Below, piece after piece: positions 18,883 to 26,876 of a DNA stretch of 64,000 bases. This DNA comes from Flammeovirga sp. OC4 (lineage in GTDB: Bacteria; Bacteroidota; Bacteroidia; Cytophagales; Flammeovirgaceae), in assembly GCF_000812565.1 (NCBI RefSeq), contig NZ_JTAM01000030.1, forward strand, positions 38,427-102,426. The letters are read 5' to 3'. The number at the start of each line of letters is the position of its first letter. Positions within the stretch are counted from its first letter, which is position 1. The position numbers were made by a program, and so were the translations under genes. The notes under the pieces were generated by a model. That model had not been told where the DNA came from, did no database searches, and saw only the letters and a list, made by a program, of their open reading frames with translations.

Positions 18883-20478
18883 ATGAAAAATATAATTATA
18901 GCTTTATTACTATTATTCGTTGCTACGAGTATAAGTTTTGGAAATGAACCGCCAAAGAAAAAGAAAAAAACCAACCTTGTTTTTATTATAACAGACCAAC
19001 AGCAATATAAAGCATTGGGTTTGGCAGGTAATAAAGTATTGAAAACTCCAAACTTGGATAGACTAGGAAAAGATGGAGCCTATTTTGTCAATGCCTATTC
19101 TGCTTGTGCCGTATGTGGCCCTGCCCGTTCTTCTATCCTTACTGGTAGAACAGTTGAAAATACTGGGGTAAATAATAATGATAAAACCTATTATTATACT
19201 AAAGAAAAGGTAATGCAACACCCTACTTTTGATGAGCTTCTAAAAGAAGAAGGGTATACGTGTGAATATTATGGTAAATGGCACGCAATGGCCAACAAAG
19301 CTAAAGTATATAGCAATCCAGAAAAATATGCTAGAAATGGAAAGTATGCTTTTGATCATGGTGGACAAAGCTTTTTCTATCAAGATTGGTTGAATGAGAG
19401 TTTAAAGAAAAGAGCGTTGGAAAATGGTGAACACATTGACCGTTTTACGAAAAGACCGTATACTCCTGATCCCATCGATACTTTCTTCGGACAAGAATAT
19501 AAGGATGTAAAAAACATCAAAAAATCACAACCTAACTTTCATGGACGTTTAAATATCCCTAAAGAATATACCATGACGGCTTTCCAGGCTCAACAAACCA
19601 TCGATGCCATTGAAAGATTAAAGAAGAAACCTTTCAGTATTACTTGTTCTTTCCATTATCCACATGCTCCTATGATTGTCCCTGAGCCTTTCTATAGCAT
19701 GTATAAGCCAGAGGATATGACGCCTCCTGAAAGTATCAATGATGAAATGAAAAACTCTCCCTATGCCAATGCAAATGGACGTAAAAAACTGAAAGAATAT
19801 TCTGATCCTGAAAAAATCAAATATATGATCTCAAATTACTATGGTTTGATTACGGAAGTAGATTATTGGATTGGGCAGATTATCGATAAAATTGATGAAC
19901 TAGGATTGACAGAAAACACTCTTATTGTCTTCACAAGTGACCATGGGGAAATGTTAGGAGCACATGGTTTGAGAGAGAAAAATGTATTCTATGAAGAATC
20001 TGCTCATATTCCATTATTAATGAAACTTCCTACTCAAATCAAGCCCAACTCTACAGTTGATGGCTATGTATCACATATCGATATTTTCTCCACTATACTT
20101 GATTATATGGACGTTGATGCTCCTTCTGCTGATGGAAAAAGCCTACGTAATATGATCGAAGGTAAGGAAGAGGAATACGGTGATTATGTTGTTACTGAAT
20201 GGAATTATCGTGGGGATGTTTCTCCAAACTATATGATTGTAAAAGACGGTTGGAAACTTATGATTCCTTATTCTGTAGAATCTAAAGTGATCAATGTCCT
20301 CTATAATATGAATGAAGATCCACACGAAATGAATAACCTCTTAGGTAAAAACCCTAATCAAGAACAATACACTGAGAAGGCTGAGGAATTAAGGTCTGCT
20401 CTATTGGAATGGCTGAAAAAGAATAACTCCAAGTTTTATGATGGTGTGAAAAACCGTGTGTTGGTCAAGAATATTTAA
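18883..20478 (+). CDS. Secreted sulfatase (TDQQ type)
   Basis: A 531-aa S1 sulfatase with signal peptide MKNIIIALLLLFVATSISFG, a Lys-rich stretch, and VFIITDQQQYKALG, where DQQ replaces the more usual DDxG. Maturation motif CGPARSS (Cys 78) and FTSDHGEMLGAHG follow. It is clearly paralogous to the sulfatase at 37527-39170 (shared YTPDPID, SMYxPxDM, EKNVFYEESA, EDPHEMNNL), so the two may hit the same sulfate on different chain positions. Own promoter region with a phased TTAA pair; followed by composite repeats rather than a gene. Confidence 0.95.
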   Translation: MKNIIIALLLLFVATSISFGNEPPKKKKKTNLVFIITDQQQYKALGLAGNKVLKTPNLDRLGKDGAYFVNAYSACAVCGPARSSILTGRTVENTGVNNNDKTYYYTKEKVMQHPTFDELLKEEGYTCEYYGKWHAMANKAKVYSNPEKYARNGKYAFDHGGQSFFYQDWLNESLKKRALENGEHIDRFTKRPYTPDPIDTFFGQEYKDVKNIKKSQPNFHGRLNIPKEYTMTAFQAQQTIDAIERLKKKPFSITCSFHYPHAPMIVPEPFYSMYKPEDMTPPESINDEMKNSPYANANGRKKLKEYSDPEKIKYMISNYYGLITEVDYWIGQIIDKIDELGLTENTLIVFTSDHGEMLGAHGLREKNVFYEESAHIPLLMKLPTQIKPNSTVDGYVSHIDIFSTILDYMDVDAPSADGKSLRNMIEGKEEEYGDYVVTEWNYRGDVSPNYMIVKDGWKLMIPYSVESKVINVLYNMNEDPHEMNNLLGKNPNQEQYTEKAEELRSALLEWLKKNNSKFYDGVKNRVLVKNI

Positions 20479-20506
20479 CCTATCGATGATGATTGAAATA
20501 AGTGTT

Positions 20507-20945
20507 CAATGCATTCTAAACTAATTTATCGTTTACTTTCAATCGGCCTTTCTGCAAGCATTTACAGGATTAACTTTCAAACTTCCTTCTTCTTCATTTT
20601 TGTCTTGAAACAAAAACGAAGCAAAAAATTCAAGGCTTTGAAGTCAAAAGCTAAATTCCATTTCTCTCGCCTAAATGATTTTAAACTCGCTGCGCTCAAA
20701 CAACAAAATCATTTTTAACGGCTCAATACATGGAATTCTGAACGCTTTTCCCTTCAAGGCCGAGGGAGATACTACTAAATGATGGTCTGATTACATGTCA
20801 AAAGACAAAGGTTTTATTATAACCTTCTAAAATGCAGTTCTGCAGGGACGTTTTAGTAAAACGTCCTTGCGAACCACAATACAGCATCATTTCCCTCAAA
20901 AAAAGCAATTATATAAATCAACGACAAATTAGTTTACAACTAACT
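20507..20945 (-). repeat. Composite MITE-like element (family A inverted, then family B)
   Basis: From 20507 to about 20785 the sequence is the reverse complement of the fold-back element at 39180, 53309 and 63542 (for example AACGCTTTTCCCTTCAAGGCC). From about 20820 it continues as family B with the palindrome GGACGTTTTAGTAAAACGTCC at 20846. It ends in TTAGTTTACAAC. A 69-codon frame here is repeat sequence, not a gene. Together with 20946-21072 this accounts for the gap before the lipoprotein gene. Confidence 0.75.
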
Positions 20946-21072
20946 AAACAAAATATCCATTTCCTCTTTTTTCTATGATATAAGTACTTCCCCCCCCTTT
21001 TGAGCAGACTAAAGACGCATTCAATTATCCTAAAAACAACTTTTATTTTTTTTATTTTAAAACAAGTATGAT

Positions 21073-22374
21073 ATGAACTTTAGACAACTACCAGTAGTAT
21101 TACTTATGACTAGTGGGCTACTTTTTAGTGCCTGTACTCAAGGTTTTCTTCCTGAAGAGAACGTAATAACGGAAGAACTTGAGATCAGTTCTTCAGCCAG
21201 AACGACCTTACTTGAAGGTGAAGTCGTTTTGATTCAAACCCCAACTGAAGGGGATGAATTTATGCTTGGTACAACCTTTACAGTGGAAGGGATTACCGAT
21301 GAAACCGTTGATTTAGTGGCTTGTAGGCTTTGGATCGACGGTACTTTCTATGATGTAGATAAGGAAGCTCCTTATTCATTTGATGTATCCGGTTTACCAC
21401 TAGGAGAACACGTACTAATGATGCGAGCCAATGGTGCTGACGGAGTAAAATATGATAGCGAAGAGTTGACAATCAATATCATAGAATACAATGCTCCTGG
21501 TACAACAATTATTACTTCAATTGCCAACGGTGATACTTTTGTAGAAGGAGATGATATACTGATCACATCTACAAACACCGATGATGATGGTGTAAAAAAT
21601 GTAAGACTCTGGATTGATGGGCTTTACTATGATATCAATAAAGAAGCGCCATATGATTTTACCATTAATCATCTTGAAGAAGGTACACACAGCATTGTAT
21701 TGAAAATGAAAGATGAAAAAGAGAATGTGACTTCCAGTGAAGCCATTACAATTGAAATAGTAAAAGTGGAAGCACAAACTAAAGAGGTGATATGGGAAGA
21801 TTTTCACCTGTCTTTACTTCCTTACGTAAGAATGAGCGGTAATCAGGATATCATTTTTTATAATAGCACCATTGGAACCACCGAGTTTCTGATGCTCTCT
21901 GCCAGTCATGGAAATCCTCCTGCCGGGAGTTATGAAAAGGAATCACAGGTAGAAGGTGGTGGTTGGACCAAAGTGGGCTATGGAGGTGATGATGATAAAA
22001 GTGCTGAGGTGTGGGTACGTCAAGTCACTGCTGACAATCAAAATAACCTTGGACAGATTGATACTAAAAACGCCTCTGCCACATTAAGCATCCTCACTTA
22101 TGACGGATTGATAAATACCGGTACAACTCAAAATTTACAGTTTTTCAATACAAAAGCAAGTATTGATCATCAGGAAGAAATGGGGCCGTTCTTGGTTGTC
22201 ATCGCTACTGACAACGGTAAAGCATCTACCAATTCAAACCTCAATTATGGTTATAAGGATAATGGTAACCTCAGTGATGATATGACCATGTTGTACCTCA
22301 CGCATGAGGATCAGTTTTATGACAACTCTTTCTCCGTAAGAGGAGGTGCTGTAAGTATTCAATTGGTACCATAA
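21073..22374 (+). CDS. Lipoprotein with two Ig-like repeats
   Basis: MNFRQLPVVLLMTSGLLFSAC carries a lipobox ending at Cys 21. Two tandem Ig-like modules (about residues 50-145 and 146-235) share the repeat RLWIDGxxYDxxKEAPYxF ... GxHxxxxxxxD. A 190-residue C-terminal part follows (LSLLPYVRMSGNQDIIFYN ... VRGGAVSIQLVP), which looks like an all-beta domain of unknown role. Surface binding or adhesion is likely by architecture only. An eight-C tract lies about 75 bp upstream of the start. A strong terminator follows, so it is monocistronic. Confidence 0.75.
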   Translation: MNFRQLPVVLLMTSGLLFSACTQGFLPEENVITEELEISSSARTTLLEGEVVLIQTPTEGDEFMLGTTFTVEGITDETVDLVACRLWIDGTFYDVDKEAPYSFDVSGLPLGEHVLMMRANGADGVKYDSEELTINIIEYNAPGTTIITSIANGDTFVEGDDILITSTNTDDDGVKNVRLWIDGLYYDINKEAPYDFTINHLEEGTHSIVLKMKDEKENVTSSEAITIEIVKVEAQTKEVIWEDFHLSLLPYVRMSGNQDIIFYNSTIGTTEFLMLSASHGNPPAGSYEKESQVEGGGWTKVGYGGDDDKSAEVWVRQVTADNQNNLGQIDTKNASATLSILTYDGLINTGTTQNLQFFNTKASIDHQEEMGPFLVVIATDNGKASTNSNLNYGYKDNGNLSDDMTMLYLTHEDQFYDNSFSVRGGAVSIQLVP

Positions 22375-22386
22375 AATAGTTGATGT

Positions 22387-22431
22387 AGGGGAGAGGTTAC
22401 ATTGAACCTCTTCCCTATTTGTATTTTTTTG
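22387..22431 (+). terminator. Rho-independent terminator after the lipoprotein gene
   Basis: AGGGGAGAGGTT pairs with AACCTCTTCCCT around a short loop, followed by T-rich DNA (GTATTTTTTT). Confidence 0.85.
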
Positions 22432-22445
22432 TTATGCTTTCTCTA

Positions 22446-22632
22446 TATAAGTACCAAGACAAAATTATCTAATACTAATTCTATTTATTGTTTTGCGATT
22501 ACTTCCTTCAAAAAACTTTCAATAGAACCACTATTCATACGTTTTTTAACGTTGTACTCACAAAAAATAAATTAGAATTAAATATGATTTATTTTTGACT
22601 TAGTACTTATTATTGGCTAAGTACTTACATTT
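22446..22632. repeat. Short inverted-end repeat (GACTTAGTACTTAT type)
   Basis: The left end ATAAGTACCAAGAC (22447) and right end GACTTAGTACTTAT (22597-22610) are inverted repeats, with a second CTAAGTACTTA at 22617. The right half (AATTAAATATGATT ... TTTTTGACTTAGTACTTAT) recurs at 60130-60163 and, degenerate, at 26200-26236. Confidence 0.45.
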
Positions 22633-22656
22633 GATCCCACATTAAATCATAGCATA

Positions 22657-23406
22657 ATGAAAATAGATAATTTTATAGATATAGATACTGAAAATTTAAT
22701 TCGTAAAAATATAAAGGAGCATGGTTTTCATCTGGGGGTCATTGACGGTGATGAGTACCTACCTGCTTTTGCTTTTAGTATCGGGTTATATAAAACATAC
22801 AATCACCCTGAAATCATTATTTTCGGTTTACCACAAGAAATAATGCAGGTGGCCTTGAATACTATCTGTGAAAAAGTACAAAAGAAAAATATTTTTTCAA
22901 CAGGCAAAAACTATGATGATATTCTGAGTAAATATCCAGTTCAGTTTGTAGAAGTGGCTAAAGAAAACTATTTCAATTATTTGGATTATGTAAGCTACTT
23001 CTACGAAAATTCTTCCAACTTCCCTGTTCTCCAAATGGTTTGGACAGATCAGAAAGGTAAATTTCCATGGGATCAGAAATTTGATAAAAACTGGAAGTTC
23101 AATCAACCATTATTAGATAGAAATTCAGGTTTCAAATTCTTTGAAGAAAATGAACTCGCAGTTTACACTACCAAAAACACCCTGGAGGGCAACCCAATTT
23201 TGTGGGTATACCACACTCATGATGGTGATTGGGAGTTTCATAGTGAAGAACACCCTGATTTTGAGAATGTAAAAATAATCAAGCTTGGCAGGCTCGTCAA
23301 AGAAGATCAAAGTCTGAATGATGTCCATATTTTAAGCTATGGCCAAAGTGCCATCAGAAAAGACATTAACTCCCCTTGGGAGTTTGCTGACTATGAAGAC
23401 GAATAA
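22657..23406 (+). CDS. DUF4262-like protein
   Basis: A 249-aa cytoplasmic protein. Residues 15-80 (HGFHLGVIDGDEYLPAFAFSIGL, then NHPEIIIFGLP) have the DUF4262 signature, a family of unknown function common in bacteria. The C-terminal half is rich in Trp and acidic residues (WVYHTHDGDWEFHSEEHPD). No partner gene: it is flanked by a repeat and by a shared terminator with the convergent regulator gene. Confidence 0.75.
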   Translation: MKIDNFIDIDTENLIRKNIKEHGFHLGVIDGDEYLPAFAFSIGLYKTYNHPEIIIFGLPQEIMQVALNTICEKVQKKNIFSTGKNYDDILSKYPVQFVEVAKENYFNYLDYVSYFYENSSNFPVLQMVWTDQKGKFPWDQKFDKNWKFNQPLLDRNSGFKFFEENELAVYTTKNTLEGNPILWVYHTHDGDWEFHSEEHPDFENVKIIKLGRLVKEDQSLNDVHILSYGQSAIRKDINSPWEFADYEDE

Positions 23407-23412
23407 CCCATT

Positions 23413-23449
23413 AAAAAAGGCACAAATCTTACCAATTTGTGCCTTTTTT
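23413..23449. terminator. Bidirectional terminator between convergent genes
   Basis: AAAAAAGGCACAAAT pairs with ATTTGTGCCTTTTTT around CTTACCA, giving T runs in both directions. It serves the DUF4262-like gene and probably the regulator ending at 23490. Confidence 0.9.
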
Positions 23450-23489
23450 AATACGCCGTAAACTTAGTTTATACAATGTGTTTCTCTTA

Positions 23490-26105
23490 CTAATAAGTAC
23501 TCCCCATTTCCCTTAGAAACTCGTTGTATTGCATATCAAATTTCTCATCGTAGATGGATTCATACTCATCTTTGAACTTATTGAAAATATCTTTGGCTAC
23601 GCTATGCATACCTTGTGAAGAAAGCAGCTGACATTTGATCAATGTGGCTTCTTCATGGATATGGTCATATTGTAAAATAGTGTCGCTTATCTTTAGTTTT
23701 TCCTGATTGGAAAGTTTCACTTCTGAGGAAGTCAGATAACCGTATAAAGTTTCAATTAAATGATTGACAATTTCCGCCTTCATTTCTTCCATCCATTCAT
23801 AATCCGTTCCTAAAAGCAGTTTACCTGTATCCAAAATTTCAAGAATACTCATCAGGTTTTCTTTGGTCTGCGGACTTTCAAGAAGGTCTTTCAAATCAAA
23901 GAACGGAATGTGAACGTCATCACCGATTTCCAGCTTCCAGAAATCTGCATCTTTCAGAAACTTCACTTCTCCAATTGTTTTACAAAGTCTACGTAGCTTG
24001 GTAAGGTTCACGCCTCGGTTATTCCTCGCTTTACTCAGAGGCATATCGTACCAAAACAGGTTGATCATTTTATCGGCTGAAACTCCTCGCCCATTGATGT
24101 ATTGTGATATGGTAATCAATATAAAGAGTTGTTTGATCAGCGGAGTAAATTCATTGGAAATATCTTTGCCTTCACTGTCAAAAATTCTAAAGCCTCCAAA
24201 GAAATTGATCGTTGACTTTTTCACTTTCACCACTTTCACTACCTCCGGCTTTTTCACTTCAACTACAGGAATAGCTTCTTCTACTTTTTCTTTCTCTTTA
24301 TTTGCGGCTGGAGGTGTAATTGTAGGCTTAACTTCTTCGGTACTAACGGTAGGCTCTACTTCGACGGATTGTTTTTTCGTTCTCTTCCAGATCACAACTC
24401 CCCCAACTACAAGAATTAATGCTACTACAATAAGCAGTAACTCCCATGGCGTCTCCTCTGATGAGTCAGCTGTAACTTCCTCGACTTCAGGAATATAAAA
24501 ACCACCCATTAGATTTAAAGAATAAACCTTAAACTGTGACTCTTTCCCTACTTTTTCGATTAAGATCACATGAAGTTTTTTGTACTTGGTATCAAACTGA
24601 AGATCCACCACTACTTTAGTATCATTAAACTGAAAAGGAATAACTTTTGGGAAAGCCTTCATTTTTCCAGACTTTAAATCATAATTTCTAAGCGTTAGTT
24701 CATTGACGAATTTATGGTTGTCAAATGTCAATGCAAACAGTTCTTGATTTTGGGTATCCACTACAACTGATCTCGAAGAAACATAGGAATTGGGAGGCGT
24801 TTCCCATGTCAATATTTTCTTTAATTCATTTGTATTTTCATTGAAATCATAAAGGTCGTAGAAGTTTTGTGGATTGATAATCTGTTGTCCGGTCACACTT
24901 CCATAACCCCCCAAAAGATAAACATGTCCTTTCCCCGCTTTACCTACTCCTGTATAATATCTTGGAGTGATCACATCTCCATTTATTTCAATAGGTGTAA
25001 ATACTTTTTTATTAAAATTATATTTGACAAACTTATTACTAAACTCATGGTTTCCATACCCTCCAAAAATGAACATATTAGCACCGTTATCTGAAATCCA
25101 CTGAGCATGATGCGTAGCCGTTTTACTAATTGGATAATCAATGTTCTCTTTTTGGACTACTTTAGTAATGAGATCATAAGTGTACACAACATCTTTTTTA
25201 AGGTTATAAATGATGAGTTTATTTCCTTTTTTAATCATTCTGGTTCTAACATCAGGTTTCAAATCAAGAGTGAGATCACCCAATCGTACCGTTTCTCCTG
25301 ATTGAAAATTTCTTTTGTAAAGCACATTATCTTGTACATATAACAAAGCAGAATGTTCTTTCAAATAACAATATAAGCCTCCTTGAATTTTTTCTGCCAT
25401 GGTTAATTCCCAATTAGAGTGCGTGGCTTTGATCCAAATAGGATGAATTACTTTACCATCAAAAGAAGGATCTGTTTTACAATGTGCTATGTTGCCTTCT
25501 TTTTCATCTAACGGCCATTCATATGTGTGGTGGTCCGCCTTAATACGAAGGTTTTTCATAATCATAGGCGGTACATCATGTACTTTAAAATACGGATTGT
25601 AGTTGGCCCCAAAGTAAAATTTCAGACCTTTTATGGGTGGAATTTCACCTTTAAATTTGTAATCGTAGGTTCTGTCGTTTAGGCTTAAAGCAATTAAATT
25701 ATTTTTTAGGTCTATTTTCAGCTTCAACTTCCTCCATTTGTTCATGGCATTTCTGCGATCTTCAAAGTTGAACTTAATGGGCGTCAATTGATGATCATAG
25801 ATGATACTAAAATCATTAAAACGATCCGATTTGTAGTTATAAACAATATCTAGGTTACGGTGATTATCATCAATCATTCTTAGGATATACCCGAAGTAGT
25901 GCTTAGGGGAACGATTGAAATATACATCAACGGTCAATTCCAATTCATCATTTACATTTAACTTTTTCCCATCCATCAACTTTAAACCTGTACGTTGGTC
26001 CATTTGAGTTTCGTGACTACCAAATTGTAAACCTATGGGTTGGGCAAATGTAGATTGAAATGAGATGATAAAAAGCAATAGTAAAGAGAATAAAGATTTT
26101 CTCAT
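23490..26105 (-). CDS. Membrane-spanning regulator: Kelch-type sensor plus SARP-like C-terminal domain
   Basis: An 871-aa protein with signal peptide MRKSLFSLLLLFIISFQSTFAQ and a laminin-G/lectin-like domain (residues 25-200). A Kelch-type propeller (MFIFGGYGNHEF, HVYLLGGYGS) follows, then one membrane helix near 553-575, a Pro/Glu/Lys linker, and a cytoplasmic part from about residue 630. That part begins INFFGGFRIFDSEGKDI and continues LFWYDMPLSKARNNRGVNLTKLRRL, the pattern of the winged-helix of SARP/BTAD regulators, with a helical BTAD-like tail. It would sense something outside and act on DNA without phosphotransfer. DNA binding is inferred. It has no obvious cotranscribed partner. Confidence 0.75.
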   Translation of the reverse strand: MRKSLFSLLLLFIISFQSTFAQPIGLQFGSHETQMDQRTGLKLMDGKKLNVNDELELTVDVYFNRSPKHYFGYILRMIDDNHRNLDIVYNYKSDRFNDFSIIYDHQLTPIKFNFEDRRNAMNKWRKLKLKIDLKNNLIALSLNDRTYDYKFKGEIPPIKGLKFYFGANYNPYFKVHDVPPMIMKNLRIKADHHTYEWPLDEKEGNIAHCKTDPSFDGKVIHPIWIKATHSNWELTMAEKIQGGLYCYLKEHSALLYVQDNVLYKRNFQSGETVRLGDLTLDLKPDVRTRMIKKGNKLIIYNLKKDVVYTYDLITKVVQKENIDYPISKTATHHAQWISDNGANMFIFGGYGNHEFSNKFVKYNFNKKVFTPIEINGDVITPRYYTGVGKAGKGHVYLLGGYGSVTGQQIINPQNFYDLYDFNENTNELKKILTWETPPNSYVSSRSVVVDTQNQELFALTFDNHKFVNELTLRNYDLKSGKMKAFPKVIPFQFNDTKVVVDLQFDTKYKKLHVILIEKVGKESQFKVYSLNLMGGFYIPEVEEVTADSSEETPWELLLIVVALILVVGGVVIWKRTKKQSVEVEPTVSTEEVKPTITPPAANKEKEKVEEAIPVVEVKKPEVVKVVKVKKSTINFFGGFRIFDSEGKDISNEFTPLIKQLFILITISQYINGRGVSADKMINLFWYDMPLSKARNNRGVNLTKLRRLCKTIGEVKFLKDADFWKLEIGDDVHIPFFDLKDLLESPQTKENLMSILEILDTGKLLLGTDYEWMEEMKAEIVNHLIETLYGYLTSSEVKLSNQEKLKISDTILQYDHIHEEATLIKCQLLSSQGMHSVAKDIFNKFKDEYESIYDEKFDMQYNEFLREMGSTY

Positions 26106-26115
26106 AACTCGTAAT

Positions 26116-26236
26116 CAGCTTAATAAGTACAAAGACAAACATCATTTCGTACTAATTCCAATTAGTATTTTTCAACAAAAAAGAATTAATGATCAATTCT
26201 ATTTTAACTTAATACTTTGATAAAAAAATAAGTAAT
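26116..26236. repeat. Degenerate copy of the GACTTAGTACTTAT-type repeat
   Basis: Left end AATAAGTACAAAGAC matches the left end at 22446. The right part AGAATTAATGATCAATTC ... TTTTAACTTAATACTTT matches the right halves at 22575 and 60130 with substitutions. Confidence 0.35.
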
Positions 26237-26358
26237 AAATCCATTGGTCAGTATAACTTCCTTTCAACAAAAAAATAGTTCAGATTTAATTCCTTCATAA
26301 AATGTACTGACTCAATAACGGCTTCTTCAAATATAACCTAAATTTCATAATATTTGCT

Positions 26359-26404
26359 AACCTGCATTGCCTTTCATGTAAGAAAAATAAAGGTAATGCA
26401 GGTT
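26359..26404. other. Long perfect-stem hairpin
   Basis: AACCTGCATTGCCTTT pairs with AAAGGTAATGCAGGTT (one mismatch) around a 13-nt loop. There is no flanking T run in a direction that would serve a nearby gene; it may stabilise a transcript end or be part of the neighbouring repeats. Confidence 0.5.
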
Positions 26405-26425
26405 TTAAGTACTAAAACAAGATAT

Positions 26426-26520
26426 CATGCACTATGGCTAAAGTTATGAGTAGGTAATGTTTACTTCACCAATACAGAAGTTGCTTACATAACTAACCTT
26501 CAAGACTTCATACTTTGTAA
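26426..26520 (+). repeat. Degenerate REP-like palindrome element
   Basis: GCACTATGGCTAAAGTTATG resembles the REP-like unit at 28585, and AACCTTCAAGACTT matches (inverted) the AAGTCTTGAAGGTT in the middle of the 28585-28721 element. Confidence 0.5.
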
Positions 26521-26815
26521 AATAAGTTTTCATTATTTATGGAATTCCTTTTCATGAAGGATAAATGGTTGTGTATGATGGTTCGCGAGGACGTTGCAAT
26601 GCAACGTCCCTACAGAACTACACTTTAGAAGGTAGTGATGAAATTCTTAACGCTTTTCCCTTCAAGGCAGGGGAGAGTACTACCAAACTAAAATGGTAGA
26701 AAGTTCACTGGCGCGAATGTTAAGCGAGAGCGTCATTCGTGTCCTACAGATCATCAGAAATCTCCCGATTTCTAAACACTATAAATATTCAAAAACTTCG
26801 TTTACTAGATATTTA
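26516..26815 (-). repeat. Composite MITE-like element (family B then A, inverted)
   Basis: The terminus TTGTAAAATAAGTTTTC leads to palindrome GACGTTGCAATGCAACGTC (26590-26608). From about 26640 the inverted family A block follows, with GCGCGAATGTTAAGC and CAGAAATCTCC. It occupies most of the gene-free stretch 26106-26876. Confidence 0.7.
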
Positions 26816-26833
26816 ATCTTGATAAAATTGGAT

Positions 26834-26867
26834 TATCACCTGCCCATAATTTTAACTATGGTACACG
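26834..26867 (-). repeat. REP-like palindrome directly after a sulfatase gene
   Basis: On the minus strand it reads CGTGTACCATAGTTAAAATT then ATGGGCAGGTGATA, the same unit as at 28585. It begins nine bases beyond the stop codon of the sulfatase ending at 26877. Confidence 0.7.
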
Positions 26868-26876
26868 TTTTAACGA

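Noticed and set aside
20509..20718. 69-codon frame with hydrophobic N-terminus
   Set aside because: It lies wholly inside an inverted family A repeat; the same DNA recurs at other sites without a conserved frame.
23998..24498. Plus-strand 166-codon frame opposite the SARP-like regulator
   Set aside because: It is the antisense shadow of the membrane helix and linker region of a well-supported gene; Ser/Thr-rich composition fits an artefact.
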